NCBI RefSeq assembly: GCF_003437535.1
Contig: NZ_QSQT01000036.1
Coordinates: forward strand, 1 to 33,053
Direction: 5' to 3'
DNA length: 33,053 bases
Source of the DNA: Phocaeicola plebeius
GTDB taxonomy: Bacteria; Bacteroidota; Bacteroidia; Bacteroidales; Bacteroidaceae
Shown: in pieces, positions 26,086 to 33,053 of the stretch
How positions within the stretch are numbered: the first letter of the stretch is position 1
How the letters are laid out: each line of letters starts with the position of its first letter
The notes under the pieces: model-generated
Databases searched by the model: none
Seen by the model: only the letters and a program-made list of their open reading frames with translations
Told to the model about the DNA's origin: nothing
Translations under genes and position numbers: made by a program

Positions 26086-26117
26086 CAAAGTTAGCATCTA
26101 TTTTTCATTTATGCAAT
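26086..26117 (-). promoter_or_regulatory. Bacteroidetes-type promoter of aspS
   Basis: On the minus strand TAACTTTG (26093-26086) is a full -7 match, with ATTG (26117-26114) exactly 20 bases upstream as a three-of-four -33 element. Confidence 0.55.
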
Positions 26118-26212
26118 AAAAATCCCCCTTCAAAGGGCGAATAAGAATGAATAAAGAATGCATATTTCCGTAAAATCTCTGAATAAATAAAAGGAGTATT
26201 CTAAAAAATATA

Positions 26213-26220
26213 TACTTTTG
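26213..26220 (+). promoter_or_regulatory. putative -7 element for trxB
   Basis: TACTTTTG fully matches TAnnTTTG, 42 bases before the ATG at 26263. No -33 TTTG was seen at the expected place. Confidence 0.45.
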
Positions 26221-26262
26221 TTCTAGAATTATTCAAATTAAGACAAACTATATTCCAAATTT

Positions 26263-27210
26263 ATGGCAACAGAACATGTAAAATGCCTGATCATCGGATC
26301 AGGCCCCGCAGGATATACGGCTGCCATTTATACCAGCCGTGCCAATCTTTCTCCCGTACTTTATGAAGGAATCCAACCTGGCGGTCAGCTTACTACGACT
26401 ACCGAAGTAGAAAACTTTCCCGGCTATCCGGAAGGCGTAACCGGCCCGGTGCTGATGGACGACCTGAAAAGACAGGCTGAACGTTTCGGCGCCGATATTC
26501 GCAACGGAATTGTGACAAAAGCTGATCTGAGCAAGGCTCCTTATACATTTGTGGTAGACGATGAAAAGGAAATCACCGCCGATACCGTGATTATTTCTAC
26601 CGGTGCTACTGCCAAATACTTAGGATTGGAAGACGAAAAGAAATACGCGGGTATGGGTGTTAGTGCTTGCGCTACTTGCGACGGCTTTTTCTATCGTAAG
26701 AAAACCGTAGCTGTAGTAGGTGGTGGCGATACTGCCTGCGAAGAAGCTGTGTACCTGGCAGGACTGGCCAGCAAGGTATATCTTGTGGTACGTAAGCCGT
26801 TCCTTCGTGCTTCTAAAATCATGCAGGAGCGTGTACTGAATCATCCGCACATTACCGTATTGTTTGAACACAATGCTGTAGGTTTGTTTGGCGATAACGG
26901 TGTGGAAGGCATGCACGTAGTGAAACGTATGGGTGAAGCCGACGAAGAACGCTACGATGTGGCTATTGACGGATTCTTCCTGGCCATCGGTCACAAACCG
27001 AATTCTGATATTTTCAAGCCGTGGGTGAAAACCGATGAAACCGGTTATATCATTACTGAAGGCAATACTCCGTGTACAGGTGTTCCGGGCGTATTTGCTG
27101 CAGGCGACGTAGCTGACCCACATTACCGTCAGGCTATTACGGCAGCCGGAAGCGGATGTAAGGCAGCCATTGAGGCAGAGCGTTATTTGTCGGCCAACGG
27201 ACTTCTTTGA
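26263..27210 (+). CDS. trxB: Thioredoxin reductase
   Basis: TrxB reduces thioredoxin using NADPH and FAD. The 315-residue product has the FAD motif IIGSGPAGYTAAIY near the N-terminus, the redox-active ACATCD pair (Cys136, Cys139), the NADPH motif AVVGGGDTACEEA, and the C-terminal FAD motif VFAAGDVAD. Length and motif positions match the low-molecular-weight bacterial class. The protein is cytoplasmic. The M16 peptidase gene starts 27 bases later on the same strand. Confidence 0.96.
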   Translation: MATEHVKCLIIGSGPAGYTAAIYTSRANLSPVLYEGIQPGGQLTTTTEVENFPGYPEGVTGPVLMDDLKRQAERFGADIRNGIVTKADLSKAPYTFVVDDEKEITADTVIISTGATAKYLGLEDEKKYAGMGVSACATCDGFFYRKKTVAVVGGGDTACEEAVYLAGLASKVYLVVRKPFLRASKIMQERVLNHPHITVLFEHNAVGLFGDNGVEGMHVVKRMGEADEERYDVAIDGFFLAIGHKPNSDIFKPWVKTDETGYIITEGNTPCTGVPGVFAAGDVADPHYRQAITAAGSGCKAAIEAERYLSANGLL

Positions 27211-27237
27211 TTACTCACAACCTAAATAAAAATTACG

Positions 27238-30057
27238 ATGAAAGTTTTTAAATTAAAAAGAACTTTTGCGGCGGTAATTTTAGTGGGAGGTGCGATGACT
27301 GCATTCGCCCAACAGATGCCGCCCATTCCGACCGATCCCAACGTGCGTATCGGTAAGTTAGAAAACGGATTGACCTACTACATCCGTCACAACGAGTTGC
27401 CCGACAATCAGGCCGACTTCTACATTGCACAGAAAGTGGGTTCTATCCTGGAAGAAGACAACCAGCGTGGTCTGGCACACTTCCTGGAGCACATGTGTTT
27501 CAACGGAACCACTCACTTCCCCGACAACCTGCTTCGTGAATACCTCGAAACCATCGGTGTGAAGTTTGGAGCTAACCTGAACGCTTATACTTCAGTAGAT
27601 GAAACCGTGTATAATATTTCTAACGTACCGGTTATCCGTGACGGAATCGTAGACTCTTGTCTGTTGATTTTGCACGACTGGGCCAACGACCTGACACTTG
27701 CTCCGAAAGAAATCGACAAGGAGCGTGGAGTTATCCACGAAGAATGGCGTACACGCACAGGAGCTATGATGCGTATGTATGAAAAGGTATTCCCTTCCAT
27801 GTATAAAGACAGCAAGTATGCCTATCGTCTGCCTATCGGAACGATGGAAGTGGTAGACAACTTCCCTTATCAGGCATTGAGAGACTATTATGAAAAATGG
27901 TACCGTCCAGACCAGCAGGGTATCGTGGTAGTGGGCGACATCAATGTGGATAGCATTGAAGTAAAAATCAAGAAGCTGTTCTCTCCGATTGAAATGCCGG
28001 CCAACGCTGCAGAACGTAAATATTTCCCTGTGCCCGACAATGATGAACCTATCATTGCCGTGGCAAAAGACAAGGAACAGCAGGTGCCCATCGTATATCT
28101 GTTCCACAAACACGATGTAGTGCCTAACGATCAGAAGAACAACATGGGTTATCTGGTAATGAACTACATGGTTTCTTCTATCGAAAGCATGCTTAACAGC
28201 CGTTTGAACGAGCTGACCCAGCAGGCTAACCCGCCGTTCATTGAAGCTGGTGTACAGGATGGAGATTACCTGGTGGCTAAGACAAAAGGAGCATTTGCGG
28301 CCTTTGCTGCAGCCAAGGAAGACGGCATCATCCTGACCACAGAAACGTTGATGCGCGAAATTGAACGCGTGCGTCAGTTTGGTTTCACAGCTAGCGAGTA
28401 TGCCCGTGCAAAAGCTGATTACCTGCGCGGACTGGAATCAGCCTACAATGAACGTAACAAGCAGCGTAATGCAAGTTATGTAAATGAATATGTGCGTCAC
28501 TTCATTGACAATGAACCGATTCCGGGCATTGAAAATGAATATGCCATCATGAACCAGATTGTGCCGAACATTCCGGTAGATGCTGTCAATCAGGTAATGA
28601 AACAGCTCATCACAGAGAAAAACATCGTGTTGAGCGTGTTCTGTCCGGAAAAAGACGGTATGAAATATCCGACGGAAGCCGAACTGAAAGCCGTAATCGA
28701 CAAAGTAAAAGCTGAAAAGCTGACAGCTTATGTAGACAAGGTATCCGATGAACCGCTGATGAAGGAAAAACCACATGCTGGAAAGGTAGTGAAGACAGAA
28801 CAGGGTGTGTTCGGTTCTACTATCCTGACACTGAGCAACGGTGTGCGTGTCATTCTGAAACCGACAGATTTCAAGGCCGACGAAGTACGTATGCAGGCCT
28901 TCAGTCCGGGTGGAACTTCTTTGTTCAACGATAAAGATGTATTGCAGTTCGCTCTGATTAGCCAGATTGCTTCATTGGGTGGACTGGGCAATTTCAATTC
29001 TGTAGACCTGGATAAAGTTTTGGCCGGAAAGATGGCATCAGCCAGCGCAATGGTTAACACCTATTCAGAAGGATTGTCAGGAAGCTGCTCTCCGAAAGAC
29101 TTGGAAACCATGCTTCAGCTGACTTACCTGCGCTTCACTGCACCGCGTATGGACCAGGAAGCCTTCACTTCTTTCATCACACGTAACAAGGCTGCTCTGG
29201 CTAACCAGGAAGCTGACCCGATGACTGCTTTCAGCGATTCTATCAACGTAGCACTTTACAACCGTCATCCGCGTGCGTTGTCTATGAAAGCCGACATGCT
29301 CGATAAGATTGACTACAACAAAGTGATGGAATTCTACAAGAACCGTTTTGCGGATGCCAGCGACTTTACCTTCATTCTGGTAGGTAACGTAGATACAAAA
29401 ACAGCTACTCCGCTTATCGAGCAGTACCTGGGTGCACTGCCTGCTACCAAGCGAAACGAAAAATTCCGCGATACAGGCATGGCCATCCGCAAAGGACACT
29501 TTGAAAACAACTTCGTGAAGGAACTGGAAACCCCGAAGGCTACTGTGCTGATGGTATATTCTGGCGACTGCAAGTATAATTTGAAGAACAACCTGCAGAT
29601 GAGCATGCTTGGTCAGTTGCTGAACATGGTTTACCTGCGTACCGTACGTGAAGATGCCGGTGGTACATACGGCGTAAGCTGTAACGGAAGCCTGAGCAAG
29701 TATCCGACAGAGAAAGGTGCCTTCCAGGTATACTTCGATACTGACCCGAACCGTCGTGAAGAAATGGTGAAACTGATTAACGAAGGTATTCAGGAATTCA
29801 TCGAAAAAGGTCCGGTTAGCGAAGACCTGAGCAAGGTGAAGGAATACATGCTGAAGACTTACAAGCAGAACCAGAAAGAAAACGGTTACTGGATGAATAT
29901 CCTGAACACTTACTACTGGGAAAATCTGGATATGAATACCGGATACGAAGAAGCCGTGAACGCTATCAGCGGTGACGACCTGAAAGCTTTTGCCAAGACC
30001 TTCTTCGGACAGAAGAACGAAGTGGAAGTCAGCATGAGCTCTCCGGTACAGAAATAA
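27238..30057 (+). CDS. Secreted M16-family zinc metallopeptidase
   Basis: A 939-residue insulinase/pitrilysin-type peptidase with a signal peptide ending AFAQ (about residue 25), so it acts in the periplasm or on the outer membrane. The inverted zinc motif HFLEH (His81, Glu84, His85) is intact, with the third ligand Glu162 in KERGVIHEEW, 77 residues later as in pitrilysin. The second half has the M16 C-terminal fold without a zinc motif. It includes GGTYGVSC, the R/Y-type substrate-binding region near TVREDAGGTYG. Family members degrade short unfolded peptides. It follows trxB by 27 bases and ends in a terminator. Confidence 0.93.
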   Translation: MKVFKLKRTFAAVILVGGAMTAFAQQMPPIPTDPNVRIGKLENGLTYYIRHNELPDNQADFYIAQKVGSILEEDNQRGLAHFLEHMCFNGTTHFPDNLLREYLETIGVKFGANLNAYTSVDETVYNISNVPVIRDGIVDSCLLILHDWANDLTLAPKEIDKERGVIHEEWRTRTGAMMRMYEKVFPSMYKDSKYAYRLPIGTMEVVDNFPYQALRDYYEKWYRPDQQGIVVVGDINVDSIEVKIKKLFSPIEMPANAAERKYFPVPDNDEPIIAVAKDKEQQVPIVYLFHKHDVVPNDQKNNMGYLVMNYMVSSIESMLNSRLNELTQQANPPFIEAGVQDGDYLVAKTKGAFAAFAAAKEDGIILTTETLMREIERVRQFGFTASEYARAKADYLRGLESAYNERNKQRNASYVNEYVRHFIDNEPIPGIENEYAIMNQIVPNIPVDAVNQVMKQLITEKNIVLSVFCPEKDGMKYPTEAELKAVIDKVKAEKLTAYVDKVSDEPLMKEKPHAGKVVKTEQGVFGSTILTLSNGVRVILKPTDFKADEVRMQAFSPGGTSLFNDKDVLQFALISQIASLGGLGNFNSVDLDKVLAGKMASASAMVNTYSEGLSGSCSPKDLETMLQLTYLRFTAPRMDQEAFTSFITRNKAALANQEADPMTAFSDSINVALYNRHPRALSMKADMLDKIDYNKVMEFYKNRFADASDFTFILVGNVDTKTATPLIEQYLGALPATKRNEKFRDTGMAIRKGHFENNFVKELETPKATVLMVYSGDCKYNLKNNLQMSMLGQLLNMVYLRTVREDAGGTYGVSCNGSLSKYPTEKGAFQVYFDTDPNRREEMVKLINEGIQEFIEKGPVSEDLSKVKEYMLKTYKQNQKENGYWMNILNTYYWENLDMNTGYEEAVNAISGDDLKAFAKTFFGQKNEVEVSMSSPVQK

Positions 30058-30085
30058 TATACCATAAATAATCAATTTGTAAAGG

Positions 30086-30124
30086 CAGCGTCTTTCCCGT
30101 TTTCGGAAGAGGCGCTGTTTTTTT
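30086..30124 (+). terminator. rho-independent terminator after the M16 peptidase gene
   Basis: CAGCGTCTTTCC starting at 30086 pairs with GGAAGAGGCGCTG ending at 30117, with two G-T wobbles and one bulge, followed by seven T residues. It lies 28 bases past the stop codon. Confidence 0.88.
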
Positions 30125-30213
30125 ATGTAAGATACAGGAAAAAGCAAAATGAAACAATCTTCAACAGGTTCTAAAATACCCTAAGTACCTATCCATGTAA
30201 CAAGGATATTACG

Positions 30214-30221
30214 TACATTTG
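30214..30221 (+). promoter_or_regulatory. putative -7 element for the NlpC/P60 gene
   Basis: TACATTTG fully matches TAnnTTTG, 16 bases before the ATG at 30238. No clear -33 element was found. Confidence 0.45.
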
Positions 30222-30237
30222 TTCAAAATAAGCAATC

Positions 30238-30768
30238 ATGTACAAATACTGCATCACTCGTTTTTCGACATATATATTATTCGGGCTCTGTCTCATACTT
30301 TCTTCATGTGGCACACGTGCTCCGCGCGTGGACTACCGCGAACTGGCACGTGCCGCTGTGCGGCTGGAAATGGATATTGATGCCGGCGACAATCATCGTC
30401 TCTACGTGGAAGTGGCCGACTGGATTGGAGTGCCCTACCGCCATGGGGGAGCCACTCACCGGGGAACAGACTGTTCAGGCTTCACTTCAGCTGTCTATAA
30501 AAAAGTGTACCACAAGAAACTGCAACGCAGTTCTGATGCCCAGCGGACGGAAAATTGCCGAAAAATATCCAAGCGCCAGTTGCAGGAAGGTGACCTGGTG
30601 TTCTTCCATAACGGACGGCGTAAACGCGTTGCCAATCACGTAGGCATTTACCTGAAAGACGGAAAATTCGTGCATGCCAGCACCAGTTCCGGCGTCATTG
30701 TCAGCCGGCTGGAAGAACCTTACTATCGCAAGTGCTGGATGCAGGGAGGACGAGTAAAAGGACTATAA
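30238..30768 (+). CDS. NlpC/P60 (C40) cell-wall peptidase lipoprotein
   Basis: A 176-residue lipoprotein with lipobox LSSC (Cys24). The NlpC/P60 domain runs from about 55 to 170, with catalytic Cys79 in GTDCSGF, His134 in NHVGIYL and His146 in VHAS as the third residue. GVPYRHGGATHRGTDCSG and LQEGDLVFF are typical. Such enzymes cut D-glutamyl-diaminopimelate bonds in peptidoglycan stem peptides. No SH3 domain precedes the catalytic domain, so it is a minimal form. It is probably anchored in the outer membrane facing the periplasm. A DUF4858-like gene follows 13 bases later. Confidence 0.93.
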   Translation: MYKYCITRFSTYILFGLCLILSSCGTRAPRVDYRELARAAVRLEMDIDAGDNHRLYVEVADWIGVPYRHGGATHRGTDCSGFTSAVYKKVYHKKLQRSSDAQRTENCRKISKRQLQEGDLVFFHNGRRKRVANHVGIYLKDGKFVHASTSSGVIVSRLEEPYYRKCWMQGGRVKGL

Positions 30769-30781
30769 ACACGTACACGGC

Positions 30782-31747
30782 ATGAACTACTCTTTACATT
30801 TATCATCCCGGCTGACACTGATTCTATGTACAGTCGGCATCCTGCCCGCCATGAGCCAGCAGCAGGAAAAAGAACTGCAACTCAACATGGATGCAGTAAA
30901 AATGATTCAATTTGACTTTAATCCCCTACCCAAACAGGAAAACAAACCATTGGAAGCCCCGCTGAACAAAAAGTGGATGGACTTCAAAGTGGATTTGAAA
31001 GTGCCCCGCAGCCTGATTGATACCACCAAAGTGTGGAAACCGGAAAGTTATGTCCGCATGGAGCCTTACACCATCTGGACCCGTTTCGGAGAAGATCCTG
31101 TATACGATGTATTGGTAGCCGGTCGGCCCAAGCAGTGGGAAATCTCCTGGACACTGAATCCCAACCGCGTATATGCCGACGAAGAATACGGACGCAGCAT
31201 CAAGCCTTCCACCGGACGGATGTATGAAAGTGTGGGAGGCTCTGCAGGTGTAGGTATCGGTATCGGCGGACTCGATTTCATGGGCTTCATCTATGACAAC
31301 ATGACCCGCCGCGGGCGCATGCTGGCACACAACCGCAAGCATGCCAATGCCTGGAAAAGGTATGCTGACTATCAGCCCACGGCTGCCGACAGCTTAAAAG
31401 TGCCCAACTTCTACCGTCAGCTCCGTAAACAGCAGGCAGCCGACAGCACGCAGACATTGCTTACCTTTCAGCCGGCTTTTTCGGAAGCTCCTCTCCTGCC
31501 CATTTACGCCGCTCCTGACTCCGTAAAAAAACAAGCGGAGATTCGGCCCGATACCGTAAAAGAGGAGAAAAAGAAAAACCCGCAACCAGCGCAGGCGGAG
31601 GATGCGGGAAACTTGTATGAATACATTCGCCAGAAAGCAGCCGAGGACTCTATCCGGCGAAAAGAATTCTTCCGAAAAGATAAAGTCAGAAGCAACCAGT
31701 ACGACGTACAGCGTGAAATCCAGCGCCTACGCGAACAGCAGAACTGA
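30782..31747 (+). CDS. DUF4858-like exported protein of unknown function
   Basis: This is a 321-residue protein with a signal peptide (about residues 1-25, ending PAMSQ). The central part has conserved-looking WKPESYVRMEPYTIWTRFGEDPVYDVL and a glycine-rich hydrophobic stretch, GGSAGVGIGIGGLDFMGFIY, that could insert in a membrane. The C-terminal third is highly charged, rich in Lys, Glu and Arg with Pro, ending IQRLREQQN, and is probably disordered or helical. From memory it fits the Bacteroidetes family DUF4858. It is probably co-transcribed with the NlpC/P60 gene 13 bases upstream, which hints at a cell-wall role, unproven. Confidence 0.7.
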   Translation: MNYSLHLSSRLTLILCTVGILPAMSQQQEKELQLNMDAVKMIQFDFNPLPKQENKPLEAPLNKKWMDFKVDLKVPRSLIDTTKVWKPESYVRMEPYTIWTRFGEDPVYDVLVAGRPKQWEISWTLNPNRVYADEEYGRSIKPSTGRMYESVGGSAGVGIGIGGLDFMGFIYDNMTRRGRMLAHNRKHANAWKRYADYQPTAADSLKVPNFYRQLRKQQAADSTQTLLTFQPAFSEAPLLPIYAAPDSVKKQAEIRPDTVKEEKKKNPQPAQAEDAGNLYEYIRQKAAEDSIRRKEFFRKDKVRSNQYDVQREIQRLREQQN

Positions 31748-31760
31748 CAAGCGTCTTATC

Positions 31761-32135
31761 TCACTTCTTGAATACGAAATATACAGCCAATATCAGGCAG
31801 AAAAATGCAGCCAGGTGGTTCCATTTCAACTCCATTTTGAACGCAATCATGGAGAAAATGGTAAACACGGCCAGCGTAATCACTTCCTGAATCACTTTCA
31901 GCTGCATGATGTCAAACGGTCCCCCACTATCTCTGAACCCCAGACGGTTAGCCGGAACCTGCAGACAGTATTCAAAAAAAGCAATGGCCCAGCTGAACGC
32001 AATCACCCCAATCAGCGGTAGTGAAGCAAACCAGCTGAACTCTTCACGCATCTTCAAGTGGCCGTACCAGGCAAACGTCATGAAGATGTTCGAGAAAATC
32101 AGTAAAACAATCGAATAAATACCTTGTGATAGCAT
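31761..32135 (-). CDS. DUF486 (DMT-like) small membrane protein
   Basis: A 124-residue protein with four predicted membrane helices. It carries the DUF486 features FAWYGHLK in helix 1, FFEYCLQVPANRLGF after helix 2, and GPFDIMQLKVIQEVITL leading into helix 3. The family is related to drug/metabolite transporters of the small type, but its substrate is unknown. It ends 13 bases from the convergent DUF4858-like gene with no visible hairpin between them. It is 78 bases downstream of the aquaporin gene and has a possible promoter of its own. Confidence 0.9.
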   Translation of the reverse strand: MLSQGIYSIVLLIFSNIFMTFAWYGHLKMREEFSWFASLPLIGVIAFSWAIAFFEYCLQVPANRLGFRDSGGPFDIMQLKVIQEVITLAVFTIFSMIAFKMELKWNHLAAFFCLILAVYFVFKK

Positions 32136-32163
32136 ATCTTTTTCCTTATTTAAAAATCGGCTG

Positions 32164-32171
32164 CAAAGATA
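32164..32171 (-). promoter_or_regulatory. putative -7 element for the DUF486 gene
   Basis: On the minus strand TATCTTTG (32171-32164) fully matches TAnnTTTG, 28 bases upstream of the start codon. No -33 element was recognised. Confidence 0.45.
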
Positions 32172-32213
32172 CGTTTTTTAAATGAAAAAGACATGCTATC
32201 CTCGTGTCTTTAC

Positions 32214-32897
32214 TTATTCAGTACGAAGGAATTTCCACACCAGCGCACTGAAAGCTGCTCCCACGAAAGGTGCCACGATAAAGAGCCAGAGCTGTTCGAT
32301 GGCCTGTCCGCCTTCCATTAAGGCCGGTCCGATGCTTCGTGCCGGATTCACGGATGTGCCCGTAATCGGGATACACACGATGTGAATCAGTATCAGCGTA
32401 AGTCCGATGGCCAGTCCGGCCAGGTTGCCAGCTCCTTTCTTTTCGTCCGTGGCAGCCAGCGCCACCAGCACAAAGATAAAGGTAAACACGGCTTCGGCCA
32501 GGAACGCCTGCCCCATGGCATCAGACGCAAAGCTGTTGGAGCCTGTGATCGTCGGTCCTCCGTGTGCACCGGTCGAAACTAATAGTGTAAGAATCAGTGA
32601 GCCGATAATGGCGCCCACAACCTGAAACAGCATGTACATCAACGCCCGTTTCGTTTTCATGCCTCCCGACAGCCATACACCCAGTGTAATGGCCGGATTG
32701 ATGTGGCAGCCGGAAATGTTTCCTATGGTATATGCCATGGCGATGACAGAAAGACCGAATGCCATGGCCACTCCGATGGTTCCTACACCGGCACCCACTG
32801 TGTCGGCCACTCCTCCTGCAAATACGGCGCTACCGCAGCCCAGCAGTACAAGAACCATAGTTCCGATTAGTTCAGCTACATACTTTTTCATAGGCAT
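32214..32897 (-). CDS. aqpZ: Aquaporin Z (MIP family water channel)
   Basis: A 227-residue inner-membrane channel with six helices and both NPA boxes: HINPAIT (Asn67-Ala69) and SVNPARS (Asn184-Ala186). The selectivity-filter residues match water-specific AqpZ: Phe47, His172, Thr181 and Arg187. Glycerol facilitators carry a glycine instead of the histidine, so a water channel is the better call. The start is either ATG at 32897 or the one two codons later (MPMKKYV or MKKYV). I saw no consensus promoter in the 156 bases upstream to the window edge. Confidence 0.94.
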   Translation of the reverse strand: MPMKKYVAELIGTMVLVLLGCGSAVFAGGVADTVGAGVGTIGVAMAFGLSVIAMAYTIGNISGCHINPAITLGVWLSGGMKTKRALMYMLFQVVGAIIGSLILTLLVSTGAHGGPTITGSNSFASDAMGQAFLAEAVFTFIFVLVALAATDEKKGAGNLAGLAIGLTLILIHIVCIPITGTSVNPARSIGPALMEGGQAIEQLWLFIVAPFVGAAFSALVWKFLRTE

Positions 32898-33013
32898 TAC
32901 ATTTAAAATTCGCGATGCCCTAATTTAGTATTTTCGCCGGAGAAAAACAAGATTGCTAATGATTTATTAACTTAAAAATCAGACAAAAAGAGGTCTGCCG
33001 GAAAACTGTAGTG

Positions 33014-33044
33014 TACTAAATAAGTTGACACAATTTATTTAGTA
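33014..33044. repeat. near-perfect palindrome at the right edge
   Basis: Two 14-base arms (33014-33027 and 33031-33044, starting TACTAAATAA and ending TTATTTAGTA) are inverted copies with one mismatch around a 3-base centre, ACA. It lies upstream of aqpZ, about 117 bases from its start. It could be a repressor site, a terminator-like stem without a T-tract, or the end of a mobile element starting beyond the window. Confidence 0.55.
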
Positions 33045-33053
33045 ACATGCGTA

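Noticed and set aside
29077..30147. A 356-codon open frame on the minus strand opposite the M16 peptidase gene
   Set aside because: It is the antisense of a well-supported gene, shows no domain, and runs across the terminator.

Overview
This window looks like a chromosomal segment of a gut Bacteroidales organism, most likely Bacteroides or Phocaeicola. The evidence is recurrent Bacteroidetes-type promoter elements (TAnnTTTG at -7, sometimes with a TTTG-like -33), families common in that group (DUF4876, DUF6850, DUF4857, DUF4858), and lipoprotein and outer-membrane cargo typical of the phylum. Species cannot be assigned from the sequence alone. No tRNA, rRNA, CRISPR array or intact mobile element was seen.

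Layout. (1) 1-1578: an AT-rich stretch with a DUF418/YeiB-like membrane protein and a 318-base intergenic region holding a terminator and a palindromic leader. (2) 1579-4320: a two-gene cassette in which both proteins carry a ryanodine-receptor (RyR) type domain. One is a small two-helix membrane protein with a coiled-coil tail. The other is a two-helix ion-channel-like protein with two RCK/TrkA-N Rossmann domains and a C-terminal RyR-like domain. This is the best candidate for an under-described system. (3) 4478-14292: eight tightly packed co-directional genes crossing the whole envelope: TonB-dependent receptor, DUF4876 lipoprotein, DUF6850 outer-membrane barrel, ABC ATPase, ABC permease, DUF4857 membrane protein, a small lipoprotein with a Cys/His cluster, and a PepSY-type membrane protein. 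It looks like one uptake machine, plausibly for a metal complex, but the substrate is not visible. A strong terminator and four tandem 22-base repeats follow it.

(4) 14509-16650: an acetyltransferase, an exported SGNH hydrolase and lipB. (5) 16808-21850: RsiV-like lipoprotein, rsmG, a metallo-beta-lactamase-fold hydrolase and gcvP, probably one transcript ended by a strong hairpin. (6) 22110-23864: an aryl-CoA ligase plus tandem-ACT protein operon. (7) 23861-26049 on the minus strand: aspS and a GtrA protein, whose stop codon interlocks with that of the ACT gene. (8) 26263-30057: trxB and a secreted M16 peptidase. (9) 30238-31747: an NlpC/P60 lipoprotein and a DUF4858 protein. (10) 31761-32897 on the minus strand: a DUF486 membrane protein and aquaporin Z. 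The right edge ends in a near-perfect palindrome of unknown role.

Housekeeping functions (lipB, rsmG, gcvP, aspS, trxB, aquaporin) are confidently assigned. The transport operon and the RyR cassette are assigned by architecture only.
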